A stretch of DNA of 54,949 nt from an uncultured Anaeromyxobacter sp. (GTDB lineage Bacteria; Myxococcota; Myxococcia; Myxococcales; Anaeromyxobacteraceae), in assembly GCA_903855945.1 (NCBI GenBank), contig CAIOAK010000118.1, positions 1 through 54,949 on the forward strand. Direction: 5' to 3'. The notes below the pieces were generated by a model. That model was not told the origin of the DNA and made no database searches. It was given only the letters and a program-made list of their open reading frames with translations. The position numbers and the translations under genes are program-made. Below, piece after piece: positions 23,767 to 33,065 of the stretch (within the stretch, counting starts at the first letter, position 1; every line of letters starts with the position of its first letter).

Positions 23767-25026
23767 CTACCCGCGGGTCTTGGCCTGGCGGATGTACCGG
23801 TCGAGGTCCTCCCGGTCGATGAGGGAGAGGATCTCGATCGTGTTCTGCCGCTCCGGACGCCGGTAGATGAGCCGGACGTCGGTCGCCACCCGGACCCGGT
23901 AGTAGCCGGGGAGCCCCTCGAGGGGAATCGCCCGCAGGCTCGGGTGGCGATGATCGAGCGCGAGGAGGTGCGCCTGCTTGAATGCGCCCCGCTGGATGCG
24001 CCGGTCCCACCGATCGAGCGAGTCGTAGAACTCCCGGGTGTATACGGGGAAGAGCCATGTCTCCGCGTCCCCCGGCTCGGTATCCGCCGGCGCCGCCGGA
24101 CCCGGTGAAGCGGAGTGGATCCCCTGCTTCCCGGCGAGCGCGCGGGAGAGTTCCTCCGACAGCTCCCGCTCCCGCTCGCGCGCCCGCTCCAGCCGGGTCT
24201 CGAGGGCGCCGACCCGGGCCGACAGGTCCTTCGATTCGACCCGGGCGCGATGTGCCTCCTGGGTAGCGTCGAGGGCGCGAACGGCCTCCAGCTCGCTCCG
24301 GGTGGCGGCCACCTCCTTGCGCGCCATCCCCAGTTCCTCCCGCGCGCGTGCGGACTCCTCGACGGCGCGGGACTCCGCCGCACGAGCCTCCCGGAGCGCT
24401 CCCTGGAGCTTCTCCCGCTGCTCCTCGCTCCTGCGGCGGGCCTCGGCCGCGCTCGCCTCCGCGCCCTCCTCCGATTGCCGGAGCTGCTGCTCCTTTCGCG
24501 CCAGGGCCCCGGCGAGGAGTTCGGCCCGGGCCGCCGGATCCTCCTCGGCGGACGCCTGCGGAAGGCTCCCCTCCGATGGAGCCTCGGGGGGGGCGAAGTA
24601 GTGCCTGGCGAGATCGTCCAGGAGGGGGTTCGCGGTCTTGCGGACCGCCGGATTCCGGTCGGAGAGAACCCGCCACAGGGCGAGGGCCACCGGTGCGTCG
24701 CCGGCGCCCACGTCGAGCAGGTCGTCGGCGCACTCCGGGTCGAGCTCCAGCAGGGAGAGAGGGGGACGTTCGAATACCTTCTCGAGCGCTGCCAGGACGG
24801 CGCGTCCGGCAACCGGGTTCGCACGGACCTCGTCGGCGATGACGTCGCAGCGCTCCACGTCTCCGAGGGACTCGCTCCGGAAGCCGGGGATCGAGAGCCG
24901 CTGCTCCTTGACGAGCGTGCGCGTCTCCTCGGGCGTGAGCGCGACGAAGAGAAAGACGGAGAGCTGGTCCCGCGACAGCTCGGCGAGCGGCGCATCCTGC
25001 ACCTGGGAGGGAACGCCCTTCGCCAT
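23767..25026 (-). CDS. coiled-coil protein with C-terminal RelE/ParE-fold domain
   Basis: This 419-residue protein has an unusual layout. Residues 1-135 are a helical domain of unknown type (ELSRDQLSVFLFVALTPEET, VFERPPLSLLEL, VLSDRNPAVRKTANPLLDDL). Residues about 165-310 are a long charged coiled coil. Residues 325-419 resemble RelE/ParE toxins: LDRWDRRIQRGAFKQ, ALDHRHPSLRAIPLEG, YYRVRVATDVRLIYRRPE and TIEILSLIDREDLDRYIRQA. In ordinary TA loci this ~95-residue unit is a separate toxin beside an antitoxin; here none is seen. It follows the phosphoesterase gene by 12 bases and has no Shine-Dalgarno; the gap holds an imperfect palindrome (25027-25042). A tethered toxin or a repurposed mRNA-binding domain are both possible. 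Confidence 0.8.
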   Translation of the reverse strand: MAKGVPSQVQDAPLAELSRDQLSVFLFVALTPEETRTLVKEQRLSIPGFRSESLGDVERCDVIADEVRANPVAGRAVLAALEKVFERPPLSLLELDPECADDLLDVGAGDAPVALALWRVLSDRNPAVRKTANPLLDDLARHYFAPPEAPSEGSLPQASAEEDPAARAELLAGALARKEQQLRQSEEGAEASAAEARRRSEEQREKLQGALREARAAESRAVEESARAREELGMARKEVAATRSELEAVRALDATQEAHRARVESKDLSARVGALETRLERARERERELSEELSRALAGKQGIHSASPGPAAPADTEPGDAETWLFPVYTREFYDSLDRWDRRIQRGAFKQAHLLALDHRHPSLRAIPLEGLPGYYRVRVATDVRLIYRRPERQNTIEILSLIDREDLDRYIRQAKTRG

Positions 25027-25038
25027 TTGACCGACCGT

Positions 25039-25875
25039 TCAATCCAGCGGAGGGAACACGGGCCGGACCGACCGGATACCGCCCCGGTCCACCTCGTACA
25101 CGTAGCCGCGAGCCCGGCGCACCGGCACGTCCGAGACGCGCGAGGCCGACCCGGCGCAGAGGACCGGCGTGGGGCCGGCGGCCCCGGGGATGTCGATGCG
25201 GAAGGCGCAGTGCCGGTGGCCGTGAAGGACGCCGGCGACCCGAACGTCCGACACCATCCGGATCACCTTGTCGGCGTCGAGAAGCGGCATGTGCGCCACC
25301 ATGGCATCGGAGCGGATGCGTTCCCGGGGCAGGATGAGGTGGTGGTGGAGGGCGAGAAGGACCGCCCTTCCCTCCTTCACCTGTTCCCGCACCAGCTCCC
25401 GGCAGGCCTGGAGCTGGCTCGACCCGAGCATGCCCGGGGTCTCGTGGGGGTCCTCGCCGTACTGGGAGCTGTCGAGCGCGACGATGGCCACCTCGGGCGA
25501 CGGAAGGGCGGCGAACGGATAGGTCGCCTCCGCGACGCGCATGCCCTTTCCGTCGGGCCCCACCATGCGAAGAAAGCGCGCCGTCTTCACCGACTCGGCG
25601 GTCCACACGTCGTGGTTGCCCGGAACGATCGTGAGCTTTCCCGCGTCGGCGAAGCGGCGAAGCAGCTTCGCGGCCCGCTCAAATTCGCTCGCCTCCGCGG
25701 AAAGGGTCAGGTCACCGGTGACCACGAGGTGATCGATGCCGGCCTGCTCGAGCCCCTCGAGGACGCGCTGCGCGAGCCGGACCGAGTACTTGTCGCAGTC
25801 CCGGGGAACGTGGCCGTTCCGCGGGTATCGGCCGCGATCGGAGAGGTGGAGGTCGGAGACGTGGCCGAGGCGCAA
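25039..25875 (-). CDS. calcineurin-like metallophosphoesterase
   Basis: This 278-residue metallophosphoesterase has the full dinuclear metal set: D and H in LGHVSDLHLSDRG, D in LVVTGDLTLSAEA, N-H in TIVPGNHDVW, H in LLALHHHLILP and the GHxH in VAGVLHGHRHCAF. The family includes cyclic-nucleotide phosphodiesterases and other phosphoesterases; the substrate cannot be fixed. The TTG at 25875 is the only reasonable start, because the metal motif begins six residues later. A very good promoter (TTGACG-N17-TAGCAT) lies nine bases upstream. It is divergent from lon and cotranscribed with the coiled-coil/RelE-fold gene. Confidence 0.9.
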   Translation of the reverse strand: MRLGHVSDLHLSDRGRYPRNGHVPRDCDKYSVRLAQRVLEGLEQAGIDHLVVTGDLTLSAEASEFERAAKLLRRFADAGKLTIVPGNHDVWTAESVKTARFLRMVGPDGKGMRVAEATYPFAALPSPEVAIVALDSSQYGEDPHETPGMLGSSQLQACRELVREQVKEGRAVLLALHHHLILPRERIRSDAMVAHMPLLDADKVIRMVSDVRVAGVLHGHRHCAFRIDIPGAAGPTPVLCAGSASRVSDVPVRRARGYVYEVDRGGIRSVRPVFPPLD

Positions 25876-25884
25876 TCGAAAGGG

Positions 25885-25913
25885 ATGCTATCGACCGGCG
25901 GCTGGGGCGTCAA
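25885..25913 (-). promoter_or_regulatory. promoter of phosphoesterase operon
   Basis: On the minus strand TTGACG (25913-25908), 17-base spacer, TAGCAT (25890-25885); the TTG start follows after nine bases. Confidence 0.55.
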
Positions 25914-25929
25914 ACGAACAGGTGATCGC

Positions 25930-25957
25930 TTGACCACCCCCGATCCTGTCTTAGATC
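25930..25957 (+). promoter_or_regulatory. candidate lon promoter
   Basis: TTGACC (25930-25935), 16-base spacer, TAGATC (25952-25957), giving a leader of about 70 bases. I see no convincing sigma32 (CTTGAA/CCCCAT) or CIRCE element, so heat regulation is not evident. Confidence 0.4.
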
Positions 25958-26035
25958 GACCCTCGGGGTCCTGTCGGATATCCTCCCCAGAGCCGGTGCC
26001 GTGCGTCTCCAAGGAAAGTGATGAAGGAGCTAGCC

Positions 26036-28504
26036 ATGTCGGAGAAGAAGAAGGAGGCGGTGGGCGCCCAGGTGGCACCGGCGATGGGACCGCCAGCCCT
26101 CATCAACAAGGAGGACATTCCCCAGGTCCTGCCCATTCTCCCGCTCCGGAACTCGGTCTTCTTCCCCGGGGGCGTGCTCCCGCTGGCGGTCGGCCGTCAG
26201 AAGACCATCGCCCTCATCAAGGACGCGGTTCGCGACGAGCAGGTGATCGGTGTCGTCACCCAGCGGAGGGCCGAGGAGGAGGATCCCGGCGCCGCCGACC
26301 TCTACACGGTCGGCACGGTCGCCCGTATCGTCAAGCTGCTCAAGATGGGGGAGGACAACTACTCGCTCGTGGTCCAGGGTCTCGCCCGGGTCCGCGTGCT
26401 CGACCTCGTGCAGGAGACGCCCTACCTCAAGGCGCGCGTCGAGCCGGTGGAGGACAAGACCTCCGTGGACGAGGTCGAGGTCGAGGCCCTCGCCATCAAT
26501 CTCAAGAAGCTCGCCCGAGAGGTGATCGAGCTGATGCCGGAGCTGCCGACGGCCGCCACCGAGCTCGTCGACTCCATCACCCACCCCGGCCACCTCGCCG
26601 ACCTGATCGCCGCCAACGTCGACGTCCCCATCGAGGAGAAGCAGCAGGTCCTCGAGACGGTGGATCTCAAGGCGCGCATGAAGCTGGTCCTCGAGCTCCT
26701 CAACCGCAAGCGGGAGATCCTGAAGCTCTCGAACAAGATCGACAGCGCCGTGAAGGGCGAGATGTCGAAGACCCAGCGCGAGTACTACCTGCGCCAGCAG
26801 CTCAAGGCCATCAAGGAGGAGCTGGGCGAGCTCGGCGAGGAGGAGGAGGAGCTCGACGAACTGGGGGAGCGGCTGAAGAAGGCCGGCCTCCCGCCCGACG
26901 TGGAGAAGGTGGCCAACAAGGAGCTCAACCGGCTGAAGAGCATTCCCACCGCCAGCTCCGAGCACTCGGTCGCCCGCACCTACCTCGACTGGATCGCCGA
27001 CCTCCCCTGGGCCAAGAAGACCGAGGACAACCTCGACATCGAGAACGCGAAGCAGATCCTCGACGCCGACCACTACGGACTCGAGAAGATCAAGAAGCGC
27101 ATCCTCGAGTACCTGGCCGTCCGCAAGCTGAAGAACGACATGCGCGGCCCCATCCTCTGCTTCGTCGGGCCGCCTGGCGTGGGCAAGACCTCGCTCGGCC
27201 AGTCGATCGCCCGCGCCACCGGACGCAAGTTCGTCCGGCTCAGCCTGGGTGGCGTCCGCGACGAGGCGGAGATCCGCGGCCACCGACGCACCTACGTGGG
27301 AGCGCTGCCGGGTCGGATCATCCAGTCCATGAAGAAGGCCGGGGCCAACAACCCCACCATGATGCTCGACGAGATCGACAAGCTGGGCGCCGACTTCCGC
27401 GGCGACCCGAGCGCGGCCCTCCTCGAGGTGCTCGATCCGGAGCAGAACTTCAGCTTCTCCGATCACTACCTCGACGTGCCCTTCGACCTCTCGAAGGTCA
27501 TGTTCATCGCCACCGCGAACCTGCTCGATCCCGTCCCGTCGCCCCTGCGCGACCGCATGGAGATCCTGGAGCTTCCCGGCTACACCTTCGAGGAGAAGGT
27601 TCGCATCGCCCAGCAGCACCTGGTTCCGAAGCAGCTGAAGGAGCACGGGCTCGGGCCAGAGGCCGTCGAGTTCTCCGAGAAGGCGCTCATCAAGATCATC
27701 ATGGCCTACACCCGGGAGGCTGGCGTCCGGAACCTCGAACGGCGCATCGCCGACGTGGCGCGATCCGTGGCGGTCGAGGTGGCCGCAGGCAGGCTCCCGG
27801 AGGGCGCCCGGCGCGCCATCGGGGAGGCCGACCTCGCCGACATGCTCGGACCCGAGAAGTTCTACAACGAGACGGCCGAGCGCACCGAGATCCCGGGCGT
27901 GGCCACGGGGCTCGCCTGGACCGCGGCCGGCGGCGATCTGCTCTTCATCGAGGCCACCCGCATGACCGGCAAGGGGTCGCTCACCCTCACCGGGCAGCTG
28001 GGCGACGTCATGAAGGAGTCGGCCCAGGCGGCACTCTCCTACCTCCGCTCCAAGGCCGACCACCTGGGCATCCCCAACAACTTCCTCGAGAAGACCGACA
28101 TCCACATCCACTTCCCGGCGGGTGCCATCCCCAAGGACGGGCCGAGCGCCGGGGTGACCATCCTCACCGCGCTCGTGTCCCTCCTGACCGGCATCCGCGT
28201 CCGGAAGGACGTGGCCATGACCGGGGAGGCCACGCTGCGCGGTCTCGTTCTCCCGGTGGGCGGCATCAAGGAGAAGGTGCTCGCCGCGCACCGGGCCGGG
28301 ATCAAGCGGGTGATCCTGCCGGCCCGCAACGAGAAGGACCTGGTTGACGTGCCGGAGCAGGCCCGCAAGGAGCTCGAGTTCATCTATGCAACCCACATGG
28401 ACGATGTCCTGGGGGCTGCGCTCGAGGAGAACCCGGTGGGCCGGAAGGTCCCTCCCCCGCCCCCGCCCGAGGGGTCCACGAAGACCCCGGAGGTCCGGGC
28501 CTGA
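26036..28504 (+). CDS. lon: ATP-dependent Lon protease
   Basis: This 822-residue Lon degrades misfolded and regulatory proteins. The N-terminal substrate domain starts at [21 protein letters not shown] coiled region with [20 protein letters not shown] follows. The AAA+ ATPase has Walker [17 protein letters not shown] and Walker [14 protein letters not shown]. The protease domain has the Ser-Lys dyad: Ser near 703 in [11 protein letters not shown] and Lys near 745 in [17 protein letters not shown] 26036 has AAGGAG six bases upstream; in-frame GTG 26018 and ATG 26021 are less well placed. Myxobacteria commonly carry two Lons; this could be the LonV or LonD type and I cannot tell which. Confidence 0.97.
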   Translation: MSEKKKEAVGAQVAPAMGPPALINKEDIPQVLPILPLRNSVFFPGGVLPLAVGRQKTIALIKDAVRDEQVIGVVTQRRAEEEDPGAADLYTVGTVARIVKLLKMGEDNYSLVVQGLARVRVLDLVQETPYLKARVEPVEDKTSVDEVEVEALAINLKKLAREVIELMPELPTAATELVDSITHPGHLADLIAANVDVPIEEKQQVLETVDLKARMKLVLELLNRKREILKLSNKIDSAVKGEMSKTQREYYLRQQLKAIKEELGELGEEEEELDELGERLKKAGLPPDVEKVANKELNRLKSIPTASSEHSVARTYLDWIADLPWAKKTEDNLDIENAKQILDADHYGLEKIKKRILEYLAVRKLKNDMRGPILCFVGPPGVGKTSLGQSIARATGRKFVRLSLGGVRDEAEIRGHRRTYVGALPGRIIQSMKKAGANNPTMMLDEIDKLGADFRGDPSAALLEVLDPEQNFSFSDHYLDVPFDLSKVMFIATANLLDPVPSPLRDRMEILELPGYTFEEKVRIAQQHLVPKQLKEHGLGPEAVEFSEKALIKIIMAYTREAGVRNLERRIADVARSVAVEVAAGRLPEGARRAIGEADLADMLGPEKFYNETAERTEIPGVATGLAWTAAGGDLLFIEATRMTGKGSLTLTGQLGDVMKESAQAALSYLRSKADHLGIPNNFLEKTDIHIHFPAGAIPKDGPSAGVTILTALVSLLTGIRVRKDVAMTGEATLRGLVLPVGGIKEKVLAAHRAGIKRVILPARNEKDLVDVPEQARKELEFIYATHMDDVLGAALEENPVGRKVPPPPPPEGSTKTPEVRA

Positions 28505-28511
28505 CCCTCTT

Positions 28512-28535
28512 GCGGGGCCACGCCGGATGGCCCGC
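28512..28535 (+). terminator. hairpin after lon
   Basis: GCGGGGCCA (28512-28520) can pair with TGGCCCGC (28528-28535) with one bulged base and a 7-base loop, seven bases after the lon stop. No T-run follows, so it is at best a weak intrinsic terminator. Confidence 0.35.
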
Positions 28536-28539
28536 TTCC

Positions 28540-28553
28540 TGACATCCGTGTCA
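28540..28553. promoter_or_regulatory. short palindrome upstream of kinase operon
   Basis: TGACA-TCCG-TGTCA is a perfect 5-bp inverted repeat 52 bases before the kinase GTG. Its size and place suit a dimeric repressor or activator, but chance occurrence is plausible. Confidence 0.2.
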
Positions 28554-28604
28554 TAGTGCTCGCCGTTCGCTCGGGTCGCTGCGTCGCGGTCCGGAGGGTG
28601 CGGA

Positions 28605-30410
28605 GTGATACGCCGGGTCGACCGTTACGAACTCCTCGAGCAGGTGGGAACCGGCGGAATGTCGGTCGTCTACCGTGGTCGCGACACGTCGCTCGACCGG
28701 GAGGTCGCGGTCAAGGTGCTCCACCCCCACCTCGCCACCCGGCCCGAATCCCGTGCCCGTTTCTCCCGCGAGGCCCGGGCGGTGGCTCGACTCTCCCACC
28801 CTGGCATCGTCGAGATCCACGACTACTCGGGGGACGACGCTCCGGAGAGCTGGCTCGTCACCGAGTTCGTCCACGGACGAACCTTGCGGGTCTTCGCCGA
28901 GCAGGTGGGCTTCCCGCTCCCCGAGATGGGGGCGCTCGTGGGGCTCGCCCTGGCCGACGCACTCGTCCACGCCCACGCAGCCGGGGTCATCCACCGGGAT
29001 CTCAAGCCCGAGAACGTCATGATCTCGGAGGCCGGGGGGCGTTCCGCGGTGAAACTCGCCGATTTCGGGATCGCCCGGATCCTCTCCCAGGACGACCGGA
29101 TGACCATGACGGGAGCGCTGGTGGGGTCTCCCAACCACATGGCGCCGGAGGTGGTGGACGGCGGCGAGGCCGACGAGCGTTCCGACATCTTCTCGCTCGG
29201 GACCATCCTCTACTGGATGTGCACGGGGCGCTTGCCCTTCGAGGGTCCCAATCCGAGCGCGACGCTGCACCGCCTGGTGAACGGCGACTTCCCCGATCCA
29301 CGCTCGGTGAACCCAGCCCTTTCCGGTCCTCTCGCCCGGATCATCGTCTCCTGCCTCGCGCTCGATCCCGCGGGACGTCCGGCCAGCGCGGAGGCACTCC
29401 GCACCGAACTGTCCGACATGCTCGCCGCAGACGGGATCGCCCGCCCTGCGGAGGTGCTGGCGAACTTCCTCACCGATCCCCGCGGGACGGAGGCGGCGCT
29501 CCGGCCGATCCTCGTGGAGGCGCGGTTCCGGCGCGGACGGGAGCATCTCGCCCGGGGCGAGGTGGCGCTCGCCCTTTCGGACTTCGACGGTGTGCTCGCC
29601 CTCGAACCCGATCATCCGGAGGTGCTGGCCAGTCTGGCGACGGTGGCCCGGGACGACCGGAGGCGAAGGGCCTCTCGCATCGCGATCGGGGTGGTCCTGG
29701 GGGGCGCGGTCACGGTCCTCCTCGTCCTCGGGGTGGCCCGGTATGGAACGTCGCTCGTTCCCGGTACGGAGAAGGTCCCCGACCTCCCGTCTTCCGGCTC
29801 GACATCGGCGGGGTCGCCCTCCCCTTCACCGCCCACGGCCGGTGCAGGCCCTGCGGCGACACCCGGAGTCCAGGAGGCGGGTTCGGTGCTCCGGCCCCCG
29901 GATGACGCGCAGCGCCCCTCCACGCCCCGGAAGGCACCGAACGTTCCCCTCGCCGTCCTGGTGCGTCCGTACGCCCAGCGCGTGCTCCTGGACGGCGTGG
30001 AGGTGGCGAAGGATCAGCAACGGGTGGTTCTCTCGCTGTCTCCGGGTGTGCATCGACTCCGGTTCGAGCACACCTGCTGCGAACCCTACGACCGGGAGAT
30101 CTCGGCCGCCTCCGCCGAGCACCTGGGCGAGATGAAGGTGCCGCTCGTCCCCCGCCCCGCCCTCCTGCGCGTCGGCGGTGATCCCTCCACCCAGGTGTAC
30201 CTGGACGGCAAGCTCCTCGGTTCGGCCGGGGACTCGCAGCGTGAATCCTTCCGCGTCCGAGTGCCCCAGGACGGTCCGAGCCCGTACGAGGGAGACGTCG
30301 ATCTGTCCCTCCTGGCGCCTGGTCGGCGGGCCATCTCCTCCAGCGTCCGCATCCGGGCCGGGCAGGACGTCGTGGTCCCGGCGCTCTCGGCGGAGGATGC
30401 GCGTCGATGA
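28605..30410 (+). CDS. transmembrane Ser/Thr protein kinase with PEGA domains
   Basis: This 601-residue Hanks-type kinase starts at GTG 28605 with GGAGG seven bases upstream. Kinase domain, residues 6-270: glycine loop VGTGGMSVVYRGRD, VAVKVLHPHLA (Lys), catalytic loop VIHRDLKPENVMI, DFG in LADFGIARI, activation loop with possible phospho-Thr (RMTMTGALVGSPNHMAPE), DERSDIFSLGTILYWMCTG. A TPR-like stretch (about 300-345) precedes one transmembrane helix (IGVVLGGAVTVLLVLGVARY), a Pro/Ser linker and two PEGA-type beta domains (about 445-505 and 520-565). The kinase faces the cytoplasm and PEGA the periplasm. The stop overlaps the next start (ATGA). It is probably the sensor of an operon whose third gene carries an FHA domain. 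Confidence 0.93.
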   Translation: MIRRVDRYELLEQVGTGGMSVVYRGRDTSLDREVAVKVLHPHLATRPESRARFSREARAVARLSHPGIVEIHDYSGDDAPESWLVTEFVHGRTLRVFAEQVGFPLPEMGALVGLALADALVHAHAAGVIHRDLKPENVMISEAGGRSAVKLADFGIARILSQDDRMTMTGALVGSPNHMAPEVVDGGEADERSDIFSLGTILYWMCTGRLPFEGPNPSATLHRLVNGDFPDPRSVNPALSGPLARIIVSCLALDPAGRPASAEALRTELSDMLAADGIARPAEVLANFLTDPRGTEAALRPILVEARFRRGREHLARGEVALALSDFDGVLALEPDHPEVLASLATVARDDRRRRASRIAIGVVLGGAVTVLLVLGVARYGTSLVPGTEKVPDLPSSGSTSAGSPSPSPPTAGAGPAATPGVQEAGSVLRPPDDAQRPSTPRKAPNVPLAVLVRPYAQRVLLDGVEVAKDQQRVVLSLSPGVHRLRFEHTCCEPYDREISAASAEHLGEMKVPLVPRPALLRVGGDPSTQVYLDGKLLGSAGDSQRESFRVRVPQDGPSPYEGDVDLSLLAPGRRAISSSVRIRAGQDVVVPALSAEDARR

Positions 30411-31249
30411 TCGCCCTCCTCCTCGCCCTCGCGATCGCCACACCGGAGGCGGACCTGAAGCGCGCCCGGGATCGCTACGAGTTCGGTGCCTACCCGGACG
30501 CCGCCGCGGCCTCGCGCGAGGTCCTGGGGGCGACACCGGCCCCACCCGTTCTCGTCGCGCTCGAGGCCTGGCGGGTCCTCGGGCTCGCCGAGTACCAGCT
30601 GGGGGACCGGACGGCGTCCCGGAAGGCGTTCATCCAGCTCCTCCTCCTCGACCCCGACCAGACGCTCGACCCCTTCCTGGTCCCACCGCCCATCGTCGAG
30701 TTCTTCGACCGGGTTCGCGCCGACGCCGAGCCGCAGCTCGCCCCCATCCGGGAGCAGAAGAGGCAGCAGTACGAGCTGGAGCGGGCCGCCGAGGAGGCCC
30801 GGCGCAGGCTGGCAGCGGAGGAGGCCATCCGGAGCGGTCCTCCGTCGAAGGTGGTGGTCGTGGAGGAGCACATCTACCTGCTCAACTTCCTGCCGTTCGG
30901 AGTGGGGCAGTTCCAGAACGGTGACACCACCAAGGGGATCATCATCGCGGTCTCGCAGGTGGTCTTCGGGGCCGTCAACCTGGGTTCGATCTTCGTCCAC
31001 AACGCCATCGCGCAGGACAGCTCCCGGCGTTGCTCCGTGAGCACCGCCACCAACTGCAGCAACCCCCCCATCCCCGACTCGGACCGCCAGCTCCTCTCCA
31101 ACATCGACGTCATCAAGTACGTGTCGGCGGGGCTCTTCTGGGGGATGTACGCCTACGGGGTCGCCGACTCGCTCATCCACTACGTGCCGCGCATCGAGAC
31201 CGAGATCACCCCGGGCAAGGCGGCCGTGAAGCTAAGCTGGGATTTTTAG
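30407..31249 (+). CDS. TPR-like exported protein with C-terminal membrane segments
   Basis: This 280-residue protein has a short signal (MIALLLALAIATPEA) and TPR-like helices (ARDRYEFGAYPDAAAASREV, VLGLAEYQLGDRTASRKAFI) up to about 95. A charged helix rich in Glu/Arg (REQKRQQYELERAAEEARRR) follows, then a membrane part containing LLNFLPFGVGQFQNGDTTKG, a glycine/proline turn found in some uncharacterised membrane families, and helices GIIIAVSQVVFGAVNLGSIF and YVSAGLFWGMYAYGVADSLI. Start and stop overlap couples it to the kinase, so it may present a signal to the kinase PEGA domains or assemble around it. No enzymatic signature. Confidence 0.75.
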   Translation: MIALLLALAIATPEADLKRARDRYEFGAYPDAAAASREVLGATPAPPVLVALEAWRVLGLAEYQLGDRTASRKAFIQLLLLDPDQTLDPFLVPPPIVEFFDRVRADAEPQLAPIREQKRQQYELERAAEEARRRLAAEEAIRSGPPSKVVVVEEHIYLLNFLPFGVGQFQNGDTTKGIIIAVSQVVFGAVNLGSIFVHNAIAQDSSRRCSVSTATNCSNPPIPDSDRQLLSNIDVIKYVSAGLFWGMYAYGVADSLIHYVPRIETEITPGKAAVKLSWDF

Positions 31250-31265
31250 TTCCAGGAGCACGACC

Positions 31266-33065
31266 TTGGCGGACCTGGTCCATCGCGCCCCGGAGGCGCC
31301 CCCCCGAACGATCCCCATCTCCCGGAGGATCACGACGGTGGGGCGCGATCCAGCGAGCGCCGTCCGCATCGACGACCCGACGCTCCCCGCCACGGCATTC
31401 CACATCCTCGCCGACGGCGACGCATTCACGGCCGCGGCCCACTCCGGCGTGGAGATGACCGTGAACGGCCGGCGGCGCACCACCTGCCGCCTGGCGCCCG
31501 GCGACGTGGTCCGGGTCGGTGTGCACGAGATCCTGTTCTCCCCCCCGGCCACCCCACCACCCGCCCCGGGCCCGCGGGAGGATCCCCTCGTCCGGTTCTC
31601 CCGCCGCCTCCTCGAGGCGGGCTCGCTCGAATCGCTGCTCGACGCCCTGCTCGATGCCCTGCTCGAGGTGACCCGCGCCGACAAGGGTTTCGTCATCGAG
31701 CTCGCCGATGGCGAACCCCAGGTGAGGGCCTCCCGGAACGTCGCCCCGGGAAGGGTCAAGGACGCCGTCTCGAGCGTGTCCGACTCCATCCTGCGAAAGG
31801 TGCTGGAGACCCAGCGCCCTCTCGTCGTGGCCGATGCGCTCCACGACGCCGAGTGGTCCAGCTCCGAGTCGGTGATCGACCTGAGGCTGCAGTCGGTGAT
31901 GTGCGCACCTCTCCTCGCGCGCGGAGAGGTGTTCGGCGCCATCTACCTCGGCAACGACAGCGTGCGGAACCTCTTCGACGAGCGCTCGCTCGAGACCCTG
32001 ACCGTCTTCGCATCGCAGGCCTCGCTCCTCCTCCAGAACGCGCTCCTGCTCCGGGACCTCCGGCGGGAGAACGAGGCGCTGCGGGAGGCCATCGACACCC
32101 GTCGCTACGGCGACCTGCTCGGTGCCGGCCCGAGCATGCGCGAGGTCTTCCGGCGCATCGAGAAGGTTGCGCCCACCGACGTCACCGTGCTCGTCCAGGG
32201 CGAGACCGGAACCGGGAAGGAACTCGTGGCCCGGGAGATCCACAGGCGGTCTCCGCGCTCGGAAGGTCCCTTCGTCGCCGTGAACTGCGCCGCCATCCCG
32301 GAGGGGCTTCTCGAGAGCGAGCTCTTCGGGCACGTGAAGGGCGCCTTCACGGGGGCAGTGGCCACGCGTCCGGGACGATTCCAGGCGGCGTCCGGGGGCA
32401 CGCTCTTCCTCGACGAGATCGGCGAGATGCCCCAGTCGCTTCAAGTGAAGCTCCTGCGAGCCATCCAGGAACGTTCGGTTCAGCGCGTCGGGGAGTCCCG
32501 CGCGGAACCCGTGGACATCCGGATCGTGGCGGCGACCAACCGGAACCTGGAGGAGGACGTTCGCAACGGCCGGTTCCGGGAAGATCTCTACTACCGGCTC
32601 CACGTGGTGACCATCACGCTTCCGCCGCTGCGCGAGCGGGCCGATGACGTCACGGTCCTGGCCCGCTGGTTCCTCCAGCGATACGCCACCGAGTTCGAAT
32701 CCCGGGCTCGCGGGTTCGCTCCGGCGGCGCTGGTCGCGCTCCGGAAGCACGCCTGGCCCGGGAACATCCGTGAACTGGAGAACCGGGTGAAGAAGGCAGC
32801 GGTCCTGGCCGACGGTCCGCTCGTCTCCACCGAGGACCTCGACCTGAAGGCGGACGGGCAGGAGGCCGCCATCCCTCTCTCCGAGGCGATCGAGGAGTTT
32901 CGCAAGCGATACATCAGTGACATCCTCGAGCGGAACGGCGGCAACCGGACCAAGACCGCCAAGGAACTCGACGTGGACCCACGAACCATCTTTCGCCACC
33001 TGGAGAAGCTGGAGTCGGAGCGCCGGGGCTCCGACCCGTCGCCCACCGACGGGGGCGAGGGATGA
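31266..33065 (+). CDS. FHA-GAF-sigma54 activator (NtrC-type) with Fis domain
   Basis: This 599-residue enhancer-binding protein starts at TTG 31266 with AGGAG upstream. Domains: FHA (about 18-98; VGRDPASAVRIDD, MTVNGRR), GAF (about 115-270; LEVTRADKGFVIELA, VMCAPLLARGEVFGAIYLGN), AAA+ sigma54-interaction domain (about 285-520) and a C-terminal Fis-type HTH (NGGNRTKTAKELDVDPRTIF). Walker A is GETGTGKELVAREIH, the sigma54 loop is GHVKGAFTGA, Walker B is GGTLFLDEIGEMP, and the Arg-finger region is FREDLYYRL. The FHA Ser of the usual S-x-x-H phospho-Thr pocket reads T (ATAFH). It probably acts on sigma54 promoters in response to the upstream kinase and a GAF ligand. Targets are unknown. Confidence 0.94.
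   Translation: MADLVHRAPEAPPRTIPISRRITTVGRDPASAVRIDDPTLPATAFHILADGDAFTAAAHSGVEMTVNGRRRTTCRLAPGDVVRVGVHEILFSPPATPPPAPGPREDPLVRFSRRLLEAGSLESLLDALLDALLEVTRADKGFVIELADGEPQVRASRNVAPGRVKDAVSSVSDSILRKVLETQRPLVVADALHDAEWSSSESVIDLRLQSVMCAPLLARGEVFGAIYLGNDSVRNLFDERSLETLTVFASQASLLLQNALLLRDLRRENEALREAIDTRRYGDLLGAGPSMREVFRRIEKVAPTDVTVLVQGETGTGKELVAREIHRRSPRSEGPFVAVNCAAIPEGLLESELFGHVKGAFTGAVATRPGRFQAASGGTLFLDEIGEMPQSLQVKLLRAIQERSVQRVGESRAEPVDIRIVAATNRNLEEDVRNGRFREDLYYRLHVVTITLPPLRERADDVTVLARWFLQRYATEFESRARGFAPAALVALRKHAWPGNIRELENRVKKAAVLADGPLVSTEDLDLKADGQEAAIPLSEAIEEFRKRYISDILERNGGNRTKTAKELDVDPRTIFRHLEKLESERRGSDPSPTDGGEG

Noticed and set aside
25027-25042. Imperfect palindrome TTGACCGACCGTTCAA as an FNR site or toxin operator
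   Set aside because: Spacing does not fit an FNR box (8 instead of 4 central bases), it includes the phosphoesterase stop codon, and it lies inside an operon.
26030-28396. 788-codon minus-strand open frame
   Set aside because: Antisense to lon; no recognisable domain.
28505-28604. sigma54 (-24/-12) promoter for the kinase operon
   Set aside because: No TGGC-N8-TTGC-like pair with correct spacing is present.
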